DNA of 15,455 nt from G039029935 sp039029935 (GTDB taxonomy: Bacteria; Chloroflexota; Anaerolineae; Caldilineales; Caldilineaceae), in the NCBI GenBank assembly GCA_039029935.1, contig JBCCFC010000156.1:1-15455 (forward strand). Reading direction: 5' to 3'. The number at the start of each line of letters is the position of its first letter. Within the stretch, counting starts at the first letter, position 1. This document shows, piece by piece, positions 7,933 through 14,053 of this stretch. A program made the position numbers and the translations under genes. Below the pieces are notes generated by a model that was not told the origin of the DNA, did no database searches, and saw nothing but the letters and a program-made list of their open reading frames with translations.

Positions 7933-8021
7933 GGAATAGCGATTTAATAATGTGCGCTCGTTCAGTTAGCACGTCCCGTGCGGGTCTGACCCAAGTGGGT
8001 ATGTTATTAAATCGCTATTCC
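7933..8021. repeat. 89-bp foldback element in the SDR leader
   Basis: GGAATAGCGATTTAATAA (7933-7950) and its perfect 18-bp reverse complement (8004-8021) enclose 53 bases with two further perfect hairpins: GCACG/CGTGC (7969-7973, 7977-7981) and GGGTC/GACCC (7982-7986, 7988-7992). The inner end lies only four bases from the SDR ribosome-binding site. It looks like a small non-autonomous element; I see no clear target duplication. Confidence 0.8.
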
Positions 8022-8198
8022 AGTAGTGTTTAAGTTTCTGTGCATCAGAACACAATGTGCTATCCAGCCGCTCGCCACCAAAGTAGTCAATAAGGTTTTG
8101 TAGACCCACGTTCAGATTTCTGGGTCTTCGTCCTTGAGTGGGATACTCGACCCGACCTCCGGTAGGTGTCCGCTGGCAAATAGTTGGTAATCACTCAT
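8022..8198 (-). pseudogene. decayed small gene of unknown family
   Basis: From an ATG at 8198 the minus strand encodes MSDYQLFASGHLPEVGSSIP and on to KDEDPEI, then a stop at 8112-8114. Shifting frame near 8115-8120 continues as NLNVGLQNLIDYFGGERLDS, then CSDAQKLKHYW, up to the 89-bp foldback element, where the protein-like character ends. The two parts look like one coding region broken by a frameshift and truncated by the foldback element. I do not recognise the family, and there is no clear ribosome-binding site. Confidence 0.4.
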
Positions 8199-8225
8199 GT
8201 TTTCGGCGGACACCTACCGGAGGTC
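8154..8225. repeat. 72-bp foldback, perfect 20-bp arms
   Basis: GACCTCCGGTAGGTGTCCGC (8154-8173) and its exact reverse complement (8206-8225) enclose a 32-base loop. It begins eight bases beyond the stop codon of the dehalogenase (8233) and could act as a 3' barrier for that transcript, though no T-run follows. The ATG of the decayed small gene (8198) lies in the loop. Confidence 0.85.
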
Positions 8226-8232
8226 TTATCAA

Positions 8233-9267
8233 TCACTTCGAATTCCGCCGTACCCAGTCGCTAATCGCTCGCCCAATGGCCTCGGGTTGAGTTTCTTGGA
8301 TGAAGTGGAGCCCTTGGCCGACATAGGCGGTTTCGTAGTTGGTCATTGTTTGGCTCAAGAAGGCGACCATCTCTGGTGGATTAAGCACCCCTGGACTCAC
8401 ATAGACATGCAGTTTTGGCAATTCGCTCTCCATCAGCCACGCTCTATAGGCGTTGACGCGTGCGTCCATATCGGCTGGCTCGCCATCAATCGGTATCTGT
8501 CGTGGCCATACCAGCAAAGGCAAGCGCGACTCTGGGTCAGGGTAGGGTGCGCGATAGTGGCTCATCTCAGCCTCAGTCAGTCTACGGGCTACCGAGCTAG
8601 GCAGTATCTGTTCTATAAATAGATTCTGATTCAAAATTATTTCCTCACCTACCCCTTCGGTGCGCACTGTTTGGAGAAAGGCGGCCACATCCGCCGACAT
8701 CGTTTCATAAGAGGCTGGCATGGGCGAAACAGAGGCTTCCATAAAGGCAATGCCCTTGACATTCTCGGGATTGCGATGTGCGTAATCAAAGCCTAGACCA
8801 GAACCCCAATCATGGATAACCAAGGTGATGTTCTCAAGGTCCAGGGCCTCGATAAAGCCATCAACATATTCGCTGTGCTCAGCAAATGTGTACCCAATAT
8901 CGGGCTTATCCGACTCGCCCATGCCGATCAGGTCCGGTGCGATGAGCCGGCCCTGCCCTTCCAACCAAGGCATGACGTTGCGCCAGAGGTATTTGGAGGT
9001 TGGATTGCCATGTAGAAAAAGAATCGGATCACCCTCGCCCACTTCCACATAAGCCATTTGTGAGCCAAGCACCTCGACAAACTGGGTCTCATACGGCATC
9101 TCTGCCGAAATTTCAACTGGGGGTAGGTTGATGAGCGCATTTTCGTTGGCCCCGCTATCCTCCGCAGAAGCGTTCGGATCGATCATTTGTACAGTGCAAG
9201 CACTCAGCAAGAGTGCTGCAACAACGGTCAGCAAAAAAATTGCTAGGTTCTTACGATTGGTAAGCAT
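8233..9267 (-). CDS. haloalkane dehalogenase (subfamily II type) with lipoprotein signal peptide, 344 aa
   Basis: Hydrolyses carbon-halogen bonds of haloalkanes to alcohol plus halide. Residues 9-24 are a hydrophobic signal ending in LLLSAC, a lipobox with C24 as the lipid-anchored residue, followed by a 30-residue polar linker. The alpha/beta-hydrolase domain follows. HGNPTSKYLWRN gives halide-binding N88, IHDWGSGLGF gives nucleophile D153 and halide-binding W154, FMEASVSPMP gives catalytic acid E177, and GLHFIQE gives H321. Spacings N-D (65) and D-E (24) equal those of DhaA (N41, D106, E130), and E after the sixth strand marks subfamily II. The cap region also aligns well. ATG 9267 has AGGAG six bases upstream. 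Odd: this family is normally cytoplasmic or periplasmic and not lipid-anchored. Substrate range is unknown; epoxide hydrolase is unlikely given the intact halide-binding pair. Confidence 0.92.
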   Translation of the reverse strand: MLTNRKNLAIFLLTVVAALLLSACTVQMIDPNASAEDSGANENALINLPPVEISAEMPYETQFVEVLGSQMAYVEVGEGDPILFLHGNPTSKYLWRNVMPWLEGQGRLIAPDLIGMGESDKPDIGYTFAEHSEYVDGFIEALDLENITLVIHDWGSGLGFDYAHRNPENVKGIAFMEASVSPMPASYETMSADVAAFLQTVRTEGVGEEIILNQNLFIEQILPSSVARRLTEAEMSHYRAPYPDPESRLPLLVWPRQIPIDGEPADMDARVNAYRAWLMESELPKLHVYVSPGVLNPPEMVAFLSQTMTNYETAYVGQGLHFIQETQPEAIGRAISDWVRRNSK

Positions 9268-9327
9268 ATTTTTCTCCTATTTACTATTAATCGTTCTGGA
9301 CATCACTTACCCAGACTTGCTGTTCAT

Positions 9328-9357
9328 AGTGTAGCGGTAAACAGGGGGCGGCGTCAC
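9328..9357 (-). promoter_or_regulatory. weak candidate promoter of the dehalogenase gene
   Basis: On the minus strand GTGACG (9352-9357) and TACACT (9328-9333) are 18 bases apart, leaving a leader of about 55 bases before the ATG at 9267. A T-rich tract (plus strand 9367-9387) lies upstream. Hexamer matches are only 4 of 6 each, so this is tentative. Confidence 0.25.
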
Positions 9358-9446
9358 CCAACAGATGTTTATTTTTTTGTTTATTTATTGGGTGAGGTGA
9401 GGATAAAAGGTTGTTTACACTTCGGTCTCCCTCGCCATACAGAGAT

Positions 9447-9572
9447 CACTATCTTTGCAGTTTTTGCCAGTCATTCCTGCGAAGGCAGGAATCCAGAGTT
9501 GTGTCAGAGTAGATTCCTGCCTTCGCAGGAATGACCAACCCTAGAGTATATAGAGAAACTGCAAAGATAGTG
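9447..9572. mobile_element. 126-bp MITE sharing its termini with the IS at 983-2547
   Basis: Left end CACTATCTTTGCAGTTT (9447-9463) is repeated in inverse orientation at the right end (9556-9572). The first 14 bases, CACTATCTTTGCAG, are identical to the right tip of the IS and differ at one base from its left tip. There is no coding capacity; the interior is a long palindrome. Target duplication is unclear: GAGAT occurs directly left (9442-9446) but only three bases off on the right (9576-9580). It is best read as a non-autonomous element mobilised by a related transposase. Confidence 0.8.
9470..9535. repeat. 24-bp perfect inverted repeat nested in the MITE
   Basis: The arm 9470-9493 begins GTCATTCCTGCGAAGGCAGG and is exactly reverse-complemented at 9512-9535, around 18 bases. 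Each arm also contains its own small palindrome (CCTGCGAAGGCAGG). This resembles the widespread REP-like 'ATTCCTGCGAAGGCAGGAAT' repeat. Confidence 0.9.
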
Positions 9573-9583
9573 AGCGAGATGAA

Positions 9584-9619
9584 TAAAAAAAGCCCAACAC
9601 CTCGCAAGATGTTGGGCTT
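9584..9619 (-). terminator. intrinsic terminator of the MalT/LuxR-type regulator
   Basis: AAGCCCAACA (9590-9599) and TGTTGGGCTT (9610-9619) form a perfect 10-bp stem with a 10-nt loop. On the minus strand the stem is followed by a run of T's (9585-9590), a textbook intrinsic terminator about 43 bases after the regulator stop codon. Confidence 0.9.
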
Positions 9620-9661
9620 GGGTTAAACCGATTTTATGTGCAAAAAATTGTGTAGATAACG

Positions 9662-12487
9662 CTAAATCAAGCCCAATGCCTGGGCACGTTGGGTCGCCTG
9701 CGTTCGGTTGCGCACGTTGAGTTTGGTAAAAATATTGTTGGAATATTTGGCTACCGTGCCGATGGCAATGGTTAACTCGTTGCCAATCTCACGGTTCGAT
9801 AGACCCGCCGCCATCAACGACAGCACTTTCACTTCGCGGGCGGTCAGTGGCTCGAAGAGGGCATCGGCGGCGGCGGAACTTTCAACGGGACTCACAATGG
9901 AACTTTCAACGGGACTTTCATTGGTCAAAGGCATCAAGGCCGCTTGGAGTTTGCCAATGTAGGTAGTTTGCACACCGCGTGAACTGGCCGTCTGCAACAA
10001 TCGGGTCATGGGGCAACCCTCATTGACAAAGATGCGAATATAGCTTTCTGGTTCAGCCAGGTTGAGGGCTTGCGTCAATGTAGTCAACGCCCGCGTCATA
10101 TGGTCTTGTTGTGCAAAGGTCAGCGCGCGCATGGTCAGTAGATGAATAAGATTGCGCGTCCAACCAGATTGCTCTGCGCGCTCGACCAACCGATCTAGTA
10201 GCTCAACATCTATGTTACCTACGGCGCGCTGTACGCGGATGAGTACCGTATCATTTTGTTGAGCAACGTAGGCGGGCGTGGCGTCATTTTCCGTTGTGCG
10301 ATTCACATAGCGTTCGGCCCACGCCATCGCCGCGGCCACATCACCTAATAAAAGTTGAACGTGGGCAATCTGTGCTTCGGTTTGGCCCTGTCGCCACGGC
10401 ATGTGGAAATGCTTAATAGAAGCCAGTGCCGCGTCAACCGCACGATTGGCCTGTGCTGACTCGCCTTGCGCCTGATAGACCTGCCCCATAAGCAGATGCC
10501 CGCGTCGCACGTAATCACGGGCACCATCTTGCTCGCAGAGGGCCATACCCCGCTCTATATGCTGGGCTGCGGCCTCCATATCATTCCGTTCATAAAGCAA
10601 TTCGCCCATACCAATATAGGCCGCCCCTGTAGAGAGTAGCGGCCATGTTCCCTGCTTGCTGGCTAATGCCATCACCCCTTGGAATGTTTGGGCTGCGCGG
10701 TCAAGGTGGCCCTGCATCATCTCTACTTCAGCCAAATCACATTGGGCGGCAATCTGAGTCGAAAGTGTGCCAAATTTCTGAGCGAAAACAGTGGCCGCGG
10801 TCAGTGCAGCAATGGCTTGGTCCCCGTCGCCGCTTAAACGGAATACAAACCCCCTCAACTGCATGAGCAAACTGCGCAATCGCAAATTATCATCCGCAAT
10901 CAGACGCAGGGCCAAATCAGTCAGCGCCAGCGCCTGCTCATTGCCCGCACGGAAAACCGCGAGTTGAGCACCGAGCATAGCAGCTTCGCCCATCATAGCC
11001 TGCACATCTGGGGATAGTTGGGCCGCCCGTCCGGGTGTATTGATCTGTGCTAGTTCATCGACTAATGCTGGTTCATCGACTAATGCTGGTTCATTGGCTA
11101 ACGCGGTCAAGTCAACGCTCAGCATCTCTTCAACTTTAGTCAGTTGCTCTCCAATCGCACCCCATTGCCAGCTAAAAAATAGAGACCAGATGAGGTCAAG
11201 CGTGAGCCGCGGCTGTGCATCCATAATCTCGTTTGGGAGCGCGCTTAGCCAACGGTGGACGGTTAATCCTTGACCCCGCTCCCAGATCATGGGCGTTGCC
11301 ACACGCTGTAGCAGCTCAACAGCCATTTCAACGTCATTACCCGCCAAGGCATGCTCGATGGCGGCCTCTAGCAAATCCTGTTCACGATACCAAGTTGCCG
11401 CTCTATGGTGTAATTCGGCGATTGCCAGCGGTTCGGTCTGCTCAAGCCGCCCCAGCAGGAAATCGCGAAAAAGATGTTGATAGCGATACCACCGCCGTTC
11501 GTTATCCAATGGTACTAAGAAGAGGTTGGCACGCTCCAACGCTTCCAAAATTTCTTGACTATTCTCGGTCTGCGCAGCACCTGCCCGCTTAGTATCTACC
11601 CGCCCTATAATGGCATCACAAAGCGCCCCGCTCAATTCATCCAGAATAGCCGTCCGCACAAGAAATGTCTGTATCTCTGGCATCTGCTGCTGGAAAACTT
11701 CCTCCAAGAGATAGTCCACCACATAGCGGTCCTGCCCCGTAAATGCCGTCAAGAAATCGCTCTTTTTGCCGTGACTCTGCATAGAGAGGGCCGAAAGTTG
11801 CAGCCCCGTTACCCAGCCTTCGATGCGTTCATCCAGCAGGATAACTTCATCGGCTGTCAGATCTACATCAACAACGCGGGCGAAAAATTGGGCAACCTCT
11901 TCACGCGTGAAGCGCAGATCGGCCGCGCCAATATCGTTTAGCAAGCGGCGCGCTCGCAGACGGGCCAGGGCCAGCGGTGGCGTGCTGCGGCTGGTGATAA
12001 CGAGATGAAGCGTGGGCGGCAGATGATTAAGCAAGAAATCGACAGCGGTATGAATCGCCGAGTTGGTAATGACGTGATAATCATCCAGCACGAGCACAAC
12101 AGGGGGACAGTCGAGCAGGTCGTTGAGCAGCGTGGTGAGAATCGACTCAATCGTTGGTGTGGGCGGCGTTTGCAACAGAGAAAGTGTCCCTTGACCGATG
12201 GTTGGCTCATGGGTTTGGAGCGCGGCGATGACATAGGTCCAGAAGCGTACGGGTTCATCATCACCCACATTGAGCGAAAGCCATGCAAGGGGCTGATCAC
12301 ACCCATGAAGCCACTCGACAATCAGCGTGGTCTTGCCAGAGCCAGCCGGGGCCGCGATGAGAGAAAGCTGCCCCGGCCCAGCCGCGCGCAAACGCTCGAC
12401 GAGCCGCGGGCGCGCCACAAGTTGGGTGGGCAGTGTGGGTGCGTGAAGTTTGATGCGCAACAGAGGTGACAATTCGACCATGAGCAT
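9662..12487 (-). CDS. MalT/LuxR-type ATP-dependent transcriptional regulator (LAL/STAND family), 941 aa
   Basis: A large signal-transduction ATPase that probably activates transcription after binding an inducer and ATP. Starting at ATG 12487: LLRIKLHAP-type N-terminus, Walker A APAGSGKTT (about 46-54), Walker B VVLVLDDYH (about 130-138), and a winged-helix region with WYRYQHLFRDFL. A helical TPR-like sensor region follows (about 390-860). The C-terminal LuxR-type helix-turn-helix (last 64 residues) has LTAREVKVLSLMAAGLSNREI and GTVAKYSNNIFTKLNVRNRT. Length matches the family (850-950). The start is uncertain: TTG 12499, ATG 12487 and ATG 12481 are all possible and none has a Shine-Dalgarno; TACAAT (12488-12493) would place transcription start at ATG 12481. 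Two in-frame microduplications lie in linkers. No target operon is evident beside it; the inducer is unknown. Confidence 0.93.
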   Translation of the reverse strand: MLMVELSPLLRIKLHAPTLPTQLVARPRLVERLRAAGPGQLSLIAAPAGSGKTTLIVEWLHGCDQPLAWLSLNVGDDEPVRFWTYVIAALQTHEPTIGQGTLSLLQTPPTPTIESILTTLLNDLLDCPPVVLVLDDYHVITNSAIHTAVDFLLNHLPPTLHLVITSRSTPPLALARLRARRLLNDIGAADLRFTREEVAQFFARVVDVDLTADEVILLDERIEGWVTGLQLSALSMQSHGKKSDFLTAFTGQDRYVVDYLLEEVFQQQMPEIQTFLVRTAILDELSGALCDAIIGRVDTKRAGAAQTENSQEILEALERANLFLVPLDNERRWYRYQHLFRDFLLGRLEQTEPLAIAELHHRAATWYREQDLLEAAIEHALAGNDVEMAVELLQRVATPMIWERGQGLTVHRWLSALPNEIMDAQPRLTLDLIWSLFFSWQWGAIGEQLTKVEEMLSVDLTALANEPALVDEPALVDELAQINTPGRAAQLSPDVQAMMGEAAMLGAQLAVFRAGNEQALALTDLALRLIADDNLRLRSLLMQLRGFVFRLSGDGDQAIAALTAATVFAQKFGTLSTQIAAQCDLAEVEMMQGHLDRAAQTFQGVMALASKQGTWPLLSTGAAYIGMGELLYERNDMEAAAQHIERGMALCEQDGARDYVRRGHLLMGQVYQAQGESAQANRAVDAALASIKHFHMPWRQGQTEAQIAHVQLLLGDVAAAMAWAERYVNRTTENDATPAYVAQQNDTVLIRVQRAVGNIDVELLDRLVERAEQSGWTRNLIHLLTMRALTFAQQDHMTRALTTLTQALNLAEPESYIRIFVNEGCPMTRLLQTASSRGVQTTYIGKLQAALMPLTNESPVESSIVSPVESSAAADALFEPLTAREVKVLSLMAAGLSNREIGNELTIAIGTVAKYSNNIFTKLNVRNRTQATQRAQALGLI
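9875..9922. repeat. 24-bp direct duplication in the regulator gene
   Basis: Units 9875-9898 and 9899-9922 both begin GGAACTTTCAACGGGACT. They encode the repeated SPVESS motif in the linker just before the DNA-binding domain. Confidence 0.8.
11053..11106. repeat. 18-bp tandem repeat in the regulator gene
   Basis: GTTCATCGACTAATGCTG occurs twice perfectly (11053-11070 and 11071-11088), with a third diverged unit (11089-11106). It encodes repeats of the EPALVD type in a linker of the sensor region. Confidence 0.85.
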
Positions 12488-12491
12488 ATTG

Positions 12492-12636
12492 TAACCCAAG
12501 TTTTGACCTATAGCCTAAAAATGGGCTTGCTGGGCCAAAACTTCAACTTTTAGGCAAATTTCAGCGCAAATCGCCAATGCGGAGTCGAAACCCCGCTTTG
12601 CTATCACGAAAGATTTAAAGGCAGAAACTTGGGTTA
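12492..12636. repeat. 145-bp inverted-repeat (MITE-like) element forming the regulator's upstream region
   Basis: TAACCCAAGTTT (12492-12503) and its exact reverse complement (12625-12636) bound the segment, with partial similarity continuing inward. An inner pair, GCCTAAAA (12513-12520) and TTTTAGGC (12548-12555), adds a second stem. If the outer TA is taken as a target duplicate, the structure fits a TA-inserting (IS630/mariner-like) MITE. It starts five bases upstream of ATG 12487. The remaining bases up to 12729 show no gene. Confidence 0.55.
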
Positions 12637-12729
12637 GATATAGTTTAGCACAGATGACACTAGACCAGTAAGTCAAAATTTCATCTTTTGTCAGACAAAG
12701 CCAATCCCATCCTATCATCTCCCCACATG

Positions 12730-12761
12730 AATCCCCACCTCTCTCCCCACAAGTGGGGATT
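12730..12761. promoter_or_regulatory. inverted repeat upstream of DUF6326 gene (operator candidate)
   Basis: AATCCCCAC (12730-12738) and GTGGGGATT (12753-12761) are perfect inverse copies 14 bases apart. A tighter alternative, TCCCCAC-AA-GTGGGGA (12744-12759), shares the right arm. The right arm overlaps the -35 candidate (12759-12764), so a bound protein could block or recruit polymerase. Confidence 0.4.
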
Positions 12762-12787
12762 ACAGCCCACCACCATCCTTGTATACT
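12759..12787 (+). promoter_or_regulatory. candidate promoter of the DUF6326-methyltransferase operon
   Basis: ATTACA (12759-12764, 4 of 6 to consensus) and TATACT (12782-12787, 5 of 6) have 17 bases between them. Predicted transcription start is near 12794, about 49 bases upstream of the start codon. Confidence 0.5.
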
Positions 12788-12842
12788 TTGGTCAAAGCGA
12801 AGAATGAAACTCGCTTATTCACGACTAAGTATGGAGATGAAC

Positions 12843-13253
12843 ATGACAATCAATCCAAAAATCAATTTACTTGAGATGAAAATAAAGCTTTCGACACTGT
12901 GGATCGTGGTATTGTTCAATATGACATTCCGCGACTTTCATGAATTTCTGCGGAGCGGTTATCTTGAAGAGTTACTAGCAATGACATCAAACGGTGCGCA
13001 AGTATCACAGGGGATTCTACTCTCTGCCGCAGTTGTGTTGCAAATCCCCATTGGCATGATTTTTCTGACGCAGGTTCTGAACGTCAACGTCAGTCGATGG
13101 GCCAATATAATCGGGGCACTCATTATGATTGTGGGGACCGTTGCCAACAATCTGACGCCCGATCTGGATGACATGCTTTTTTATGCCGTCGCATGTACGG
13201 CTATGGTTGCGATCATTTGGTACGCATGGCGGTGGGAAAAACAGGGGGTATAG
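12843..13253 (+). CDS. DUF6326-family small membrane protein, 136 aa
   Basis: A four-helix integral membrane protein of unknown function. Predicted membrane segments are about residues 16-34 (LSTLWIVVLFNMTF), 56-78 (GILLSAAVVLQIPIGMIFL), 84-103 (RWANIIGALIMIVGTV) and 110-130 (MLFYAVACTAMVAIIWYAW). The KLSTLW start, the QIPIGMIFL core and the NVSRWANII segment between helices 2 and 3 are what led me to DUF6326. Of several possible ATGs (12831, 12837, 12843) the last is chosen because GGAG (12833-12836) lies six bases before it. It is the first gene of a likely two-gene operon, 11 bases ahead of a methyltransferase, with a promoter at 12759-12787 and an inverted-repeat operator candidate. Family assignment is from recall of its pattern; a profile search would settle it. 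Confidence 0.75.
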   Translation: MTINPKINLLEMKIKLSTLWIVVLFNMTFRDFHEFLRSGYLEELLAMTSNGAQVSQGILLSAAVVLQIPIGMIFLTQVLNVNVSRWANIIGALIMIVGTVANNLTPDLDDMLFYAVACTAMVAIIWYAWRWEKQGV

Positions 13254-13264
13254 AGAAATCCATT

Positions 13265-13981
13265 ATGCAAGTTCAATTTTTGACTTGGCAACTCTCCGTC
13301 GAACGCATTAAGCCGACTCCGGAGGAGCTGGTCGAAACGTATAACTCGATTGCCGACCAGTGGCAGCAAAAAATTCAGCGGTTTGGTTATGATAGAGCCT
13401 ATGCAAGTCTCTTCACAGGGCTGCATGATGATTTGCGTAACAGCTTTACCAAGAGTGAGACAATGCATAGCACAACCAGTGTTTTGGATTGTGGCGTCGG
13501 TTCGGGTGCATTAAGTGCTGCGCTCTTCAAGTCCAATATTGGTCATCTAAGGCTATACGGTGTGGATACATCGCCAGAGATGGCAACCGTCGCACGTACC
13601 CATCTAGCCCAACAGGGCATTTCTATACAGACCCGCAGGCAAGATGTGCGCAACCTACCTTATACTGACAACATGTTTGGCATGGTTATGACGGCGCATA
13701 CGATTGAACATCTGCCACGACCACAGGTCGGTATACAAGAAATGGTTCGTGTGTTACAGCCAGATGCACCACTATTGATTATGACAACGCGGCCAAGCTT
13801 TTTGGGGTCGCTTGTCGATTTACAATGGGGCTTAACCTGTATGGCAGAAGCCAAGCTGGTTGAGATGTTTGAGAATGCTGGCCTATATGATGTACAGCCT
13901 GTGCAGTTCGGTGGGCCATTCTGGTGTCGCCGCATGAGTTATGCACTCATTGGTTGGAAGCGTCAGCCTGTTCCAAGTTGA
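13265..13981 (+). CDS. class I SAM-dependent methyltransferase, 238 aa
   Basis: Transfers a methyl group from S-adenosylmethionine to an unknown acceptor in the cytoplasm. Motif I is VLDCGVGSGALS (residues 73-84), D101 in YGVDTSPEM is the acidic residue after beta-2 that binds the ribose, RQDVRNLPY (125-133) is the motif II region, and TAHTIEHL (143-150) followed by VRVLQPDAPLLIMTT matches the Methyltransf_11/UbiE-like pattern. C-terminal WCRRMSYALIGWKR closes the fold. I start at ATG 13265 because the domain then begins normally (TPEELVETYNSIADQWQQ); an ATG at 13193 in the same frame would overlap the upstream gene. There is no clear Shine-Dalgarno and only 11 bases after the previous stop, so translation is probably coupled. 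Substrate unknown; a small molecule or quinone-like acceptor is possible. Confidence 0.88.
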   Translation: MQVQFLTWQLSVERIKPTPEELVETYNSIADQWQQKIQRFGYDRAYASLFTGLHDDLRNSFTKSETMHSTTSVLDCGVGSGALSAALFKSNIGHLRLYGVDTSPEMATVARTHLAQQGISIQTRRQDVRNLPYTDNMFGMVMTAHTIEHLPRPQVGIQEMVRVLQPDAPLLIMTTRPSFLGSLVDLQWGLTCMAEAKLVEMFENAGLYDVQPVQFGGPFWCRRMSYALIGWKRQPVPS

Positions 13982-14049
13982 AAGTGGGGAGTGGGGAGTT
14001 GAAAGTGAACAGCTATTAACTTTCAACTCTCCACTTTCAACTTTCAACT
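13976..14049. terminator. 31-bp imperfect hairpin between convergent genes
   Basis: 13976-14006 and 14019-14049 are inverse copies at 27 of 31 positions, with a 12-base loop; three of the four differences give G-U pairs in the plus-strand RNA. The left arm starts just before the methyltransferase stop (13979-13981) and the right arm ends five bases from the stop of the opposing gene (14054). Both arms are built from GTTGAAAGTG/GGGGAGT motifs. There is no T-run, so it may be a structural barrier or a bidirectional terminator. Confidence 0.55.
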
Positions 14050-14053
14050 ACTA

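Noticed and set aside
9470..9535. Large palindrome considered as a terminator of the dehalogenase or regulator
   Set aside because: It is upstream of the dehalogenase, is enclosed by mobile-element ends, and a separate canonical terminator (9584-9619) already serves the regulator.
12515..12718. Minus-strand open frame of 67 codons upstream of the regulator
   Set aside because: It runs through the inverted-repeat element and shows no recognisable protein pattern; the stretch is better explained as the regulator's upstream region.
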